NCBI GenBank assembly: GCA_023487865.1 | Contig: JAMDBG010000001.1 | Span: forward strand, 1-5,931 | Length of the DNA stretch: 5,931 nucleotides | Reading direction: 5' to 3' | Source: Deltaproteobacteria bacterium | GTDB lineage: Bacteria > Desulfobacterota > Syntrophia > Syntrophales > UBA5619 | Shown here: in pieces, positions 1 to 5,931 of the stretch | How the letters are laid out: each line of letters starts with the position of its first letter | How positions within the stretch are numbered: the stretch's first letter is position 1 | Program-made: the position numbers and the translations under genes | Notes under the pieces: generated by a model | The model's database searches: none | What the model saw: only the letters and a program-made list of their open reading frames with translations | What the model was told of the DNA's origin: nothing

Positions 1-119
1 TGGGCGTCTTCTCCGATAGAACCAGCATGGAGAGAATCCTCTATGCCATCTTCGCCCATGAAAACTTTAAAAATAAAACCGGAGGCCCCTTCCTTCTCTC
101 ACTGACACAAAACTCTTGA
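1..119 (+). CDS. Putative transposase C-terminus (IS256/mutator type), 5' end outside window
   Basis: From base 3 an open frame of 38 codons runs to a TGA at 117-119; bases 1-2 are the end of a codon that starts outside the window. The visible peptide begins GVFSDRTSMERILYAIFAHE and ends in SLTQNS. The pattern G-x-F-x-[DN]-R-x-S-x-x-R followed by a short hydrophobic helix is, from memory, what the extreme C-terminus of IS256-family DDE transposases looks like, after the catalytic domain. An IS256-like terminal repeat overlaps the stop codon, which supports the call. The catalytic residues are not visible, so whether the element is intact cannot be judged. A second plus-strand frame is also open over most of this stretch (bases 1 to 103) but does not resemble a protein family. 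The fragment is short, so the family call is moderate to weak. Confidence 0.45.
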   Translation, partial: GVFSDRTSMERILYAIFAHENFKNKTGGPFLLSLTQNS

Positions 120-126
120 CGTTACC
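101..126. repeat. Candidate right terminal inverted repeat of an IS256-like element
   Basis: Read from the outside in (minus strand, from base 126) the stretch starts GGTAACGTCAAGAG and continues into TTTTGTGTCAG. From memory, IS256-family ends have this layout: a few variable bases, GTCAAG, then TTTTGTGT. The transposase stop codon at 117-119 lies inside it. The left partner is outside the window, so neither the repeat nor a target-site duplication can be confirmed here. The exact outer boundary, near 126, is an estimate. Confidence 0.35.
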
Positions 127-236
127 ACAGTTAGCCAGGCTGTTCGGGACGGAATTCTCTCTCAGTATGGCAATTGCGTTTCCCTAAGGTCTAGACGTAA
201 TAGAAATGGAGGTTGCTTTTCCGCAAGATGCTTGGA
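127..236. other. Non-coding stretch between IS end and diguanylate cyclase
   Basis: About 110 bases separate the putative IS end from the stop codon of the minus-strand cyclase gene. I see no gene, no RNA gene and no convincing terminator. It contains an 8-base palindrome (GCAATTGC) and a 4-base-pair stem (TTGC/GCAA around 213-226) without a T-tract. It is the 3' flank of two convergent genes, so a transcription end would be expected here but is not obvious. Confidence 0.6.
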
Positions 237-1457
237 TTACGGCTGTTGATTTCGTTGGCTGCTGTCGGACTGGCAAGGTGAGATTTTGCCTTCATCTCCG
301 AGGCTCAATCCCGTCATTTTCCTCCCCTTTTTCCCTGAGTACAAAGACTGATCAGCCCGGTGAAGCAGGTCGTTGAAATACGGATGTTCCAGGTCCGACA
401 CTGCAACTCCTATGCTGATGCTTAGTCTTATTTCCTGGTGATTGAATAAAAGTGGCGTATTCCGGACGACTGCAGAAAGGCGTTCAGCTATTTTCTGGGC
501 TTCCGTCTCGGTCGTTACGGGAAGCAGAGCGGCGAACTCATCCCCGCCGAACCGGCTTACCACATCGTGGCTGCGAAGGACACTCTTCAAATGAGAGGAA
601 ATTGCCTGGAGAGCGGCATCCCCTGCGTCATGGCCATACCGGTCGTTGACGGCCTTGAAATCATCCACATCGACAATAAAAAAAGCCGGAGGCTCACCCG
701 ACCGACGGGCGCGGTCCAATTCCCGTTGAGAGAGGTCCGTGAGTGCCCGACGATTGTACAGGCCCGTCAGGGGATCGGTGGCGGCAAGGTATTTCAACTG
801 GTCATTGAAACGGGCGGTGCACATCAGCAGATAGCCGAGCGTGATGGTCAAAAAACCCATAGAGGTGCCGCCGAACACAAAGGTTTGGAGTGTCGTGTTT
901 GCGAGCATCGTGGGCAGCGCCGGGGGTGATTTCAGGATCAGGATGGTTCGAACCATGTATACGATGAACATGATTGCGAAACCCAGACAGACAAAACGCC
1001 TCATGGTGAAGGATGATGTCTTGGGAGGGCGGAGAAGCGTCCATCCCGACAATGCGAAAAGGAACATGAGGACCAGAGAGGAAATGACGATGCGCAGGAA
1101 CAGGTGTTCGTGTATATACAGAAAAAAGGCGATAAGGGCGGTCGCTGTGATAACGAGGGCATTGGTGTATCTTCGGTTGATCCGCTGTCCGTCGAATAGG
1201 CGAAGGGAATGATAGTATTCGGCAACTCCGAAGTGCAGAAAGACACTGGCAATAATGATTGAAAGGAATGAAGGAATGGCGCCTCGCAGGCCGATCAGCA
1301 CCCATCCGGCAATGACGATGAGGCATGCCCGCGCCCAGGCCGACATGCTTCGTTGGACTTGTCCTTCGTAGGTCCTGGCGGCCGCAAATATGCCGACCCC
1401 CATGATCAGGACATTGAAAAAGGTGATCAGAAAGATCGTACGGGTGTCGAGTATCAT
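237..1457 (-). CDS. Membrane-bound diguanylate cyclase (7-TM sensor region plus GGDEF domain)
   Basis: Predicted to make cyclic di-GMP from two GTP at the inner membrane. The 406-residue protein has about seven hydrophobic segments (near residues 8-27, 40-57, 64-80, 98-115, 119-138, 154-174 and 192-214), then a GGDEF domain. The domain opens with DPLTGLYNRR (228-237) and has the metal-binding Asp in VDVDDF (D263), Asn/Asp of VND (271-272) and an intact GGDEF at 304-308. RSHD at 295-298, five residues before GGDEF, is an intact RxxD inhibitory site, so feedback by c-di-GMP is likely. There is no EAL or HD-GYP domain. The membrane region matches no named sensor domain I recognise; its signal is unknown. 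The C-terminal tail of about 25 residues is polar and looks disordered. I chose the ATG at 1455-1457, which has AGGA seven bases upstream, over the ATG at 1494-1496 (13 residues longer), which has no ribosome binding site. It follows lepB after 85 bases. Confidence 0.9.
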   Translation of the reverse strand: MILDTRTIFLITFFNVLIMGVGIFAAARTYEGQVQRSMSAWARACLIVIAGWVLIGLRGAIPSFLSIIIASVFLHFGVAEYYHSLRLFDGQRINRRYTNALVITATALIAFFLYIHEHLFLRIVISSLVLMFLFALSGWTLLRPPKTSSFTMRRFVCLGFAIMFIVYMVRTILILKSPPALPTMLANTTLQTFVFGGTSMGFLTITLGYLLMCTARFNDQLKYLAATDPLTGLYNRRALTDLSQRELDRARRSGEPPAFFIVDVDDFKAVNDRYGHDAGDAALQAISSHLKSVLRSHDVVSRFGGDEFAALLPVTTETEAQKIAERLSAVVRNTPLLFNHQEIRLSISIGVAVSDLEHPYFNDLLHRADQSLYSGKKGRKMTGLSLGDEGKISPCQSDSSQRNQQP

Positions 1458-1464
1458 GACGGTA

Positions 1465-1468
1465 TCCT
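1465..1468 (-). promoter_or_regulatory. Ribosome binding site that decides the cyclase start
   Basis: On the minus strand AGGA lies seven bases before the ATG at 1455-1457. The upstream in-frame ATG at 1494-1496 is preceded by a T-rich stretch with no purine-rich site. The protein from the inner ATG begins MILDTRTIFL, which resembles the usual beginnings of membrane GGDEF proteins. Confidence 0.6.
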
Positions 1469-1507
1469 GGTAAACTCCGATAGCCGTCGCAGGCATAAAA
1501 CAGCATT

Positions 1508-1538
1508 AAAAAGAGTCTGATGGGACACGCGCCCTCTT
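1508..1538 (-). terminator. Weak candidate intrinsic terminator after lepB
   Basis: Just past the lepB stop, the minus strand reads AAGAG, then GGCGCGTGTCC, then CATCAGA, then CTCTT and more T's. A five-pair stem AAGAG/CTCTT (1534-1538 with 1511-1515) is followed by a run of T. A small GG/CC stem could form inside the loop. The stem is short and the loop long, so this is at best a partial terminator that might lower read-through from lepB into the cyclase gene. Confidence 0.25.
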
Positions 1539-1542
1539 CACA

Positions 1543-2154
1543 TTAATGCAGAATCTTGCCGATCCGACCCCAGCGGACCCAGGTATCCTCCTGGTTCCAG
1601 GACCAGTAGATGATCAGAGCCTTGCCCAGAACATCCTGCATCTTGACGAAACCCCAAAAGCGGCTGTCGTAACTCTCATCACGGTTATCCCCCATGACGA
1701 AGATAGACTCTGCAGGGACCGTGACCGGTCCAAAGTTGTCTCTGGGCTGGACAGAGGCGGGAATGATGAGATTATCCACATATACGCCATACGCATCGTT
1801 CAAGGGGAGACCGTTCAGGAGAATCTTCTTGTTGCGGATTTCTATGGTGTCCCCGGGGAGGCCGATGAGCCGCTTGATGAAATCCTTCGAGCGGTCTTCA
1901 GGATAGATAAAGACCAGGATGTCACCCCGCTTTGGGGTTCCGATGGGGATCAGTGTGGAGCGAAGAAAGGGAAGTTTCACGCCATAATTGAATTTGCTGA
2001 CCAGAATATGGTCTCCGATCTGCAGTGTCGGTTTCATGGACCCTGAAGGTATTTTGTAGGCCTGGATCACGAAAGTTCGGATAAAAAAAGCGATCACGAT
2101 GGCCAGAAGGATCGCTTCGATATATTCACGCAGTTTGGATTTTTGTTTACTCAT
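1543..2154 (-). CDS. lepB: Signal peptidase I (leader peptidase)
   Basis: Cleaves signal peptides from exported proteins on the periplasmic face of the inner membrane. The 203-residue protein is a short, single-anchor form: a basic N-terminus, one membrane segment (about 12-30), then the catalytic domain; E. coli LepB is much longer with two anchors. The family boxes are all present: IPSGSMKPTL with the nucleophile Ser39, the general-base Lys94 in FIKRLIGLPGD (92-102), and the conserved box GDNRDESYDSRFWG (155-168). It is a serine/lysine dyad peptidase of family S26. The gene begins 9 bases after the DUF456 stop; its binding site GGGG directly abuts that stop codon (TAAGGGGAAAAAATG), so the two are probably translationally coupled. 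Its place behind yajC-secD-secF groups signal-peptide removal with translocation. No damage is seen. Confidence 0.96.
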   Translation of the reverse strand: MSKQKSKLREYIEAILLAIVIAFFIRTFVIQAYKIPSGSMKPTLQIGDHILVSKFNYGVKLPFLRSTLIPIGTPKRGDILVFIYPEDRSKDFIKRLIGLPGDTIEIRNKKILLNGLPLNDAYGVYVDNLIIPASVQPRDNFGPVTVPAESIFVMGDNRDESYDSRFWGFVKMQDVLGKALIIYWSWNQEDTWVRWGRIGKILH

Positions 2155-2163
2155 TTTTTCCCC

Positions 2164-2676
2164 TTAAGAATAGACACTGGTTAACGTGATAATGACCATG
2201 ATCAGGGCAAAGAAGCCTTTCACGCAGATCCCCGCCACACGACCCAGTATGGCCCCGTAAGCCGCCCGGAGTGTCGGTTTGAGCCTGTTTCGTGCGAGTA
2301 ATTCCACGATCAAGATGGCGATGAACCCACCGAGGAAAGTCCCTATGATCAGACCAAGTCCCATGAAGAAGGGTGTCATGAGCAGCGCGCCGAAAAACCC
2401 TCCGATTGTAAAGGCCCAGAACCCTCTTCGGGAGGCGCCGAATTTCACGGTTCCCGCCATGCCCATGGCAAAATCTGCAACTTCTGCCAGCGCCGACAGC
2501 ACCAGGAGGGTGATGAGGATCTTGATGCCGATCTTCTCAAAACCCGTGAAGGCGGAGTAGACGAACGCATCGATGAGAATGATGACGGTTCCCGGAAAGC
2601 CGAAGAGAATGGAGAAGGTGCCGAACAGAAGCACCAGGATGAACAGGGTCAGTCCTCCAACCTCCAAGGGTGTCAA
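2164..2676 (-). CDS. DUF456-family membrane protein with TTG start
   Basis: A 170-residue, very hydrophobic inner-membrane protein with about four to five membrane segments (near 6-26, 28-45, 50-72, 86-126 as a long Gly-rich pair, and 146-168). Family features I recognise: GFPGT at 26-30, an acidic pair in the second half of a helix (E65, D68), the KFGASRRGFWA loop at 78-88, followed by a glycine-zipper stretch (GGFFGALL, GLGLIIGTFLGGF) and an E-L-L-A-R end at 125-129. The function of DUF456 is not established. It starts with TTG one base after the secF stop; AGAGG lies 10 bases before, inside the last secF codons, and no better start is in frame. The length fits the family. Tight spacing to secF and to lepB (9 bases) says it is made with the export proteins; a role in export, insertion or quality control is inference only. 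Confidence 0.85.
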   Translation of the reverse strand: MTPLEVGGLTLFILVLLFGTFSILFGFPGTVIILIDAFVYSAFTGFEKIGIKILITLLVLSALAEVADFAMGMAGTVKFGASRRGFWAFTIGGFFGALLMTPFFMGLGLIIGTFLGGFIAILIVELLARNRLKPTLRAAYGAILGRVAGICVKGFFALIMVIITLTSVYS

Positions 2677-2677
2677 A

Positions 2678-3589
2678 TTATTTTTTCCTCTTTAGGCCCG
2701 AGGGCTTTATTTTTTCAAAAAACAGCACGATCGGGCTGGCGATAAACACCGTCGAATAGACGCCGGCCACAGTACCAACCAGGAGCGCAAAGGTAAAATC
2801 GTGAATGACGGCACCTCCGAAAATAAACAGGACAATCAAGACCATCAATACCGTGAGCGATGTCAGGAGGGTCCTGCTGAGCGTCTGGTTTACACTGAGG
2901 TTGATGACGTCAACCAGTGTCATTTTGATGCTCTTCCGGGAGTTCTCCCTGATCCGGTCAAAGATCACGATGGTATCATTGATCGAATAACCGATGATCG
3001 TCAGAAGCGCCGCTACGATGTTCAAATCAAACTCTTTGTTGAAGACGGAAAGAAAAGTGATCGTGATCAATATGTCGTGGATGAGTGCGACGATTCCGCC
3101 CAGTGCATAACGGAATTCAAACCGAACCCCGACATAGATCAGGATGCCGATCCAGGAAAAGATGATGGCCAGAAGCGCCTTCTTTGTCAGATCCCTTCCA
3201 ACCTTTGGACCGACCATCTCGATACGCCGCACCTCATAGGCACCCTTGCCGAAGGCGGCGGTGAGCGCCTCGTCGATCCGGGAGGTCAGCCCCTTGGGAT
3301 CTGCTCCTGCCTCTGCCATGCGGACGATCACCTCGTTGGGTCCGAACTGCTGGATGATGCTTCCCTCGAAACCCACCGCCTTGAAGGCACCCCGGATCTT
3401 GTCGGGATCGGGGGCGGAAGGAAACTTGATTTGGATCAGGGATCCACCCGCGAAATCGATGCCGTAGTTGGGTCCTCCGTGCCAGATCAGGGACGCAATG
3501 CCGATAATGATCACGGCAACCGACAGGATGACGGCAGGCTTCATCAACCTGACGAAATTGTAATTGGTGTCCGTTCTGATAATTTCCAT
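2678..3589 (-). CDS. secF: Protein translocase subunit SecF
   Basis: Inner-membrane partner of SecD in the proton-driven accessory complex of SecYEG. The 303-residue protein has the usual layout: first membrane segment (about 17-36), the GIDFAGG motif (43-49) opening the periplasmic domain, then five more membrane segments from about 137 onward. The conserved SINDTIVIFDRIREN block (202-216) holds D205, the counterpart of the Asp in the E. coli motif. The C-terminus is a basic KRKK tail. Length is near E. coli SecF (323). I chose the ATG at 3587-3589, with GAGGAG six bases upstream, over a TTG at 3608-3610 that would add seven residues across that binding site. It follows secD after 76 bases and runs into the DUF456 gene with one base between. 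Confidence 0.97.
   Translation of the reverse strand: MEIIRTDTNYNFVRLMKPAVILSVAVIIIGIASLIWHGGPNYGIDFAGGSLIQIKFPSAPDPDKIRGAFKAVGFEGSIIQQFGPNEVIVRMAEAGADPKGLTSRIDEALTAAFGKGAYEVRRIEMVGPKVGRDLTKKALLAIIFSWIGILIYVGVRFEFRYALGGIVALIHDILITITFLSVFNKEFDLNIVAALLTIIGYSINDTIVIFDRIRENSRKSIKMTLVDVINLSVNQTLSRTLLTSLTVLMVLIVLFIFGGAVIHDFTFALLVGTVAGVYSTVFIASPIVLFFEKIKPSGLKRKK
2687..2691 (-). promoter_or_regulatory. Ribosome binding site for the TTG start of the DUF456 gene, inside secF
   Basis: AGAGG overlaps the Lys-Arg codons at the end of secF and lies 10 bases, nearly all A or T, before the TTG at 2674-2676. The site can only be reached by ribosomes finishing secF or by local initiation, so coupled translation is likely. 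The rare start codon and long spacing suggest modest expression relative to secF. Confidence 0.5.
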
Positions 3590-3665
3590 TGAATTCTCCT
3601 CAAAAAACAAAAGACGCCTGACGTCATCGTCCTCAAGACCGCTGCTGAGGCCCGCCTCCGCCCCT
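3590..3665 (-). other. 76-base secD-secF spacer with small palindromes
   Basis: This is the longest gap within the secretion block. It holds the secF ribosome binding site, an 8-base perfect palindrome TGACGTCA (3619-3626) flanked by further GACG/CGTC copies, and a 5-pair stem CCTCA/TGAGG (3631-3650, loop of 10). No stem is followed by a T-tract, so it is not an obvious terminator. It could be a processing or attenuation site or simply spacer. Confidence 0.3.
3596..3601 (-). promoter_or_regulatory. Ribosome binding site that decides the secF start
   Basis: GAGGAG on the minus strand sits six bases before the ATG at 3587-3589. It lies inside the longer TTG-initiated reading, which makes that longer version unlikely. 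Confidence 0.75.
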
Positions 3666-5267
3666 CTAGATGCTGATCCTCTGGATCTTCCGGTTCCAGA
3701 TCAAGTGATCGAAGATGATCCGCGTCACGACGATCGCGGTGAACATGCTGACCACGATGCCGATGGTCAGTGTCACGGCAAATCCTTTGACCGGTCCGGT
3801 CCCGAAACCGAAGAGGAACAGAGCCGCTACCAGGGTCGTCACATTGGAGTCGAAGATGGTCAAAAAGGCCTTGGTGTAGCCCGCTTCGATCGCCGCCCGC
3901 AACGTCTTCCCCAGCCGGAGTTCCTCCCGGATCCGTTCGTTGATCAAAACGTTCGCATCCACGGCCATCCCCATGGTCAGCACGATGCCGGCGATGCCGG
4001 GAAGCGTCAATGTCGCCCTGAAGGCCGCCATGACACCGAGCAGAAGCAGCATGTTCATGGCCAGGGCGACGTCGGCGACAAACCCGGTCAGACGGTAGTA
4101 AACGACCATGAAGATCAGAATCAGGATGCCCGCGATGATGCTCGCCCAGGTTCCCTTGTCGATCGAATCCTGGCCGAGGGAAGGACCCACCGTCCGTTCT
4201 TCGAGGATGTTGACCGGCGCAGGAAGCGCGCCCGCGCGCAGGACGATCGCAAGGTCGGTCGCCTCCTCCATCGTGAAGGAGCCGGTGATCTGGGCCTGCC
4301 CGCCGGAAATCCTCTCCTGAATCACCGGGGCGGAGTGGACCATCCCGTCCAGGACGATGGCCAGCCGTTTCTTAATGTTGTCTCCGGTGATCCGGTCAAA
4401 GTCTTTCCCCCCCTGGGCGTTGAACTTCAGTGAAACATGCGGTTCACCGAAGCGGTCGCCGATCTGTACCTTGGCACTTTCGAGGGCGTCACCGGTCAGG
4501 AGGGATTTATTCTTGAGAAGAATGGGGTTCTGAGACCTGCGTCCGGAAGTCCGGTCCATATGGGATTCATAAGCGACGATCGAACCTTCCGGGATGTTCC
4601 CCTTGAGCGCCTCATCGAGGCTGTGCTCATCATCGACCAGCTTGAATTCGAGAAGGGCTGTCCGGCCGATCAGCCCCTTGGCGCGGGCCGTATCCTTTAT
4701 CCCGGGGAGTTGGACGATGATCCGGTCCGCCCCTTGCGGGATGATTTCCGGTTCGGAGATACCGAACTGATCGACACGGTTCCGGATCGTCTCCAGGCTC
4801 TGTTCGACGGCCATTTTCTTGATCTCTGCGGTACGTTTGTCCCTGATCTTCAGGGTAACCATCCCTCTGCCCTCCGCCATTTCGGAGGTCGCGATTTCAA
4901 GGTCCGGATACTCGTCCTTGAGAAGTTTTTCGAATGCGTCACGGGCAGGGACGTCAGGAAATTCGAAGGTCATATCCCTGTCTTTGGTCCGCTCGCGGAG
5001 CTTGAAGCGAACCCTCTTGTCCATAAGATTCTCCTTGAGTTCGCCCACAGTCCTCTCCAGGGTACTTTCCACCGCTTTGTCGGTCTGCACCTCCAGGACC
5101 AGATGCATCCCCCCCTGCAGGTCGAGTCCGAGATGGATTCTGTCGGTCGGAAGGTATTTTTTCCAGGTTTCGGGAAGATCGGACGTCAGGGTGGGCGCCA
5201 GATAGACAAGCGCGGCCAGACAGAGGAGGATCGTGACGGACGCCCTGATTCGGATACTATTAAACAT
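3666..5267 (-). CDS. secD: Protein translocase subunit SecD
   Basis: Large subunit of the SecDF-YajC complex; it uses the proton gradient to help pull preproteins through SecYEG on the periplasmic side. The 533-residue protein has an N-terminal membrane segment (about 8-26), the LGLDLQGGMHLVLEV motif (46-60), a large periplasmic region containing the RNRVDQFGISEPEI block (162-175) and the LDGMVHSAPVI motif (306-316), then five membrane segments from about 373 to 520. GMAVDANVLI (433-442) carries D437, the equivalent of the conserved proton-pathway Asp of E. coli (D519). It is shorter than E. coli SecD (615) but typical for many bacteria, and it is not fused to SecF. The ATG has AAGGGG just upstream and the gene starts 18 bases after yajC. 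No frameshift or missing motif is visible. Confidence 0.98.
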   Translation of the reverse strand: MFNSIRIRASVTILLCLAALVYLAPTLTSDLPETWKKYLPTDRIHLGLDLQGGMHLVLEVQTDKAVESTLERTVGELKENLMDKRVRFKLRERTKDRDMTFEFPDVPARDAFEKLLKDEYPDLEIATSEMAEGRGMVTLKIRDKRTAEIKKMAVEQSLETIRNRVDQFGISEPEIIPQGADRIIVQLPGIKDTARAKGLIGRTALLEFKLVDDEHSLDEALKGNIPEGSIVAYESHMDRTSGRRSQNPILLKNKSLLTGDALESAKVQIGDRFGEPHVSLKFNAQGGKDFDRITGDNIKKRLAIVLDGMVHSAPVIQERISGGQAQITGSFTMEEATDLAIVLRAGALPAPVNILEERTVGPSLGQDSIDKGTWASIIAGILILIFMVVYYRLTGFVADVALAMNMLLLLGVMAAFRATLTLPGIAGIVLTMGMAVDANVLINERIREELRLGKTLRAAIEAGYTKAFLTIFDSNVTTLVAALFLFGFGTGPVKGFAVTLTIGIVVSMFTAIVVTRIIFDHLIWNRKIQRISI

Positions 5268-5285
5268 GGTTTACCCCTTTCAGTC

Positions 5286-5621
5286 TCATTCTTTGGGCGC
5301 CTTCTGCAGGACGGCGGCGATAAAGTTTCTGGCGACCTTTATCTTGACCTTGTCGGCGATTTCGATGGTCACAACCGTGTCGGTGAGCGCCGTGACCTTT
5401 CCCTGAATTCCACCAGAGGTCATCACCAGATCACCATGGGTCAGATTGGCGATCATATTTTTTATTTCTTTCTGTTTTTTTTGCTGGGGGCGGATCAGAA
5501 GAAAGTAAAAGATGGCAAAAAGAACACCCATCATAATAATAAAACTAAAATCGCCGCCGGCGGCGCCTCCCCCCCCTCCTCCGCCTGGAATATTACCCAT
5601 CGCATAAGCCAAGTTCATCAT
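5286..5621 (-). CDS. yajC: Sec translocon accessory protein YajC
   Basis: Small inner-membrane protein that associates with SecDF and the translocon. The 111-residue protein has one membrane segment (about 25-43), the conserved LIRPQQKKQKE stretch right after it (42-52), and the GDLVMTSGGIQGKV motif (63-76), followed by a small beta-rich cytoplasmic domain. The N-terminus is unusual in sequence: residues 13-19 are seven glycines followed by AAGG, directly before the membrane segment. Glycine-rich leaders occur in other YajC proteins, so this is variation and not a defect. Two ATG codons sit together; the first has GGAGG seven bases upstream. The gene lies 36 bases after tgt and 18 before secD. 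Confidence 0.96.
   Translation of the reverse strand: MMNLAYAMGNIPGGGGGGGAAGGDFSFIIMMGVLFAIFYFLLIRPQQKKQKEIKNMIANLTHGDLVMTSGGIQGKVTALTDTVVTIEIADKVKIKVARNFIAAVLQKAPKE
5569..5576 (-). repeat. G8 homopolymer inside yajC
   Basis: Eight consecutive C on the plus strand (G on the coding strand) encode part of the glycine run. A one-base change would frameshift the gene near codon 17, before the membrane segment. A perfect 12-base palindrome (GCCGCCGGCGGC, 5553-5564) lies 4 bases away. The frame is intact here. Confidence 0.8.
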
Positions 5622-5628
5622 AGCAAAG

Positions 5629-5633
5629 CCTCC
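5629..5633 (-). promoter_or_regulatory. Ribosome binding site of yajC
   Basis: GGAGG seven bases before the first of two adjacent ATG codons. It supports the first ATG as the start and lies in the 36-base gap after tgt, which holds no recognisable promoter. Confidence 0.7.
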
Positions 5634-5657
5634 ATTATCCTAAAGTGATTTCACCCT

Positions 5658-5931
5658 TCATTCTATTACCGGCCGCGTCTGTAGCGTCGATTCGGCATCT
5701 CTGTCCCTTCGTTCTTTCAAGAAAGAGTCCCTGAAATTCGCATACCGCTCATCCCGGATCGCCTCCCGGATCCGCTCAATGAGACGCAGATAGTACCGGA
5801 GGTTATGGATCGTGTTCAACGTCATGGCGAGGATCTCCCCGGCCACATACAGGTGGCGCAGATAGGCTCGTGAGTAATTTTGACAGGTATAACAATCACA
5901 TGTACTGTCAATCGGCGAACGATCCTCCCGA
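5658..5931 (-). CDS. tgt: Queuine tRNA-ribosyltransferase, C-terminal part (5' end outside window)
   Basis: Exchanges guanine for the queuine precursor preQ1 at position 34 of tRNAs with GUN anticodons, in the cytoplasm. About 90 codons are visible, from base 5930 down to a TGA at 5658-5660. The reading continues upstream of the GTG at 5844-5846: it gives PIDSTCDCYTCQNYSRAYLR and then HLYVAGEILAMTLNTIHNLR, so that GTG is an internal Val and not a start. All four zinc ligands of the family are seen: the Cys of C-x-C-x-x-C and the His of TIHNLRYY, 26 residues after the last Cys, as in E. coli (C302, C304, C307, H333). The C-terminus after the final helix is short and polar. It is the first gene of the cluster inside the window; the usual order tgt-yajC-secD-secF holds. 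Confidence 0.95.
   Translation of the reverse strand, partial: REDRSPIDSTCDCYTCQNYSRAYLRHLYVAGEILAMTLNTIHNLRYYLRLIERIREAIRDERYANFRDSFLKERRDRDAESTLQTRPVIE

Noticed and set aside
1..105. Alternative plus-strand frame 1 at the left edge
   Set aside because: It is open to about base 103 but its peptide is rich in Ser and Pro with no family resemblance, while frame 3 resembles a transposase end and terminates within an IS-like repeat.
213..226. Possible terminator hairpin TTGC/GCAA after the cyclase gene
   Set aside because: Only four base pairs and no T-tract on either strand.
802..1506. 234-codon minus-strand frame overlapping the cyclase gene
   Set aside because: It is an alternate frame of the membrane region of the cyclase. 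The cyclase frame carries the GGDEF motifs, hydrophobic segments and ribosome binding site.
3590..3610. N-terminal extension of SecF from a TTG codon
   Set aside because: The extension would cover the GAGGAG binding site, and the ATG at 3587-3589 gives the expected SecF beginning.
4437..5648. 403-codon open frame on the plus strand opposite secD and yajC
   Set aside because: It is antisense to two well-supported conserved genes, has no family resemblance, and its composition follows from the codon use of secD. The same holds for long plus-strand frames at 3564-4433 and 2801-3592.
5658..5846. Stand-alone 62-residue protein starting at the GTG at 5844-5846
   Set aside because: The frame stays open to the window edge and encodes the zinc-binding Cys motif of Tgt; the GTG is an internal Val codon.

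Overview
This window carries one long gene cluster, all read from the minus strand. In transcription order (right to left) it is the 3' part of tgt (queuine tRNA-ribosyltransferase), yajC, secD, secF, a DUF456-family membrane protein, lepB (signal peptidase I) and a membrane-bound diguanylate cyclase. At the far left, on the plus strand, is what looks like the right end of an insertion sequence, probably IS256 family. Its reading frame runs off the window edge and it is convergent with the last gene of the cluster.

The tgt-yajC-secD-secF order is a common Gram-negative arrangement. Separate secD and secF genes, a short one-anchor signal peptidase, moderate GC and clear purine-rich ribosome binding sites suggest a Gram-negative bacterium. 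My best guess is a deltaproteobacterium (Desulfobacterota, possibly Syntrophus-like), inferred from general resemblance and not from any search.

Layout: 1-119 putative transposase C-terminus; about 101-126 candidate terminal inverted repeat; 127-236 non-coding, with no convincing gene or terminator; 237-1457 diguanylate cyclase; 1458-1542 gap with a weak terminator-like hairpin; 1543-2154 lepB; 2164-2676 DUF456 protein; 2678-3589 secF; 3590-3665 a 76-base gap, the longest inside the secretion block; 3666-5267 secD; 5286-5621 yajC; 5658-5931 tgt, cut by the right edge. No promoter for the cluster is visible; it should lie to the right of the window.

The central block forms one protein-export unit. 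YajC, SecD and SecF are the accessory complex of the SecYEG translocon and use the proton gradient to pull substrates out on the periplasmic side. LepB cleaves signal peptides once substrates emerge. The DUF456 protein sits between secF and lepB with spacings of 1 and 9 bases, so it is almost certainly co-translated with them, and this makes a link to export or membrane-protein insertion worth testing. The diguanylate cyclase is separated by a larger gap and may be a loosely attached or independently expressed gene. I see no clearly new system; the main points of interest are the position of the DUF456 gene, the signalling gene at the end of an export operon, the G8 tract in yajC and the mobile-element end.
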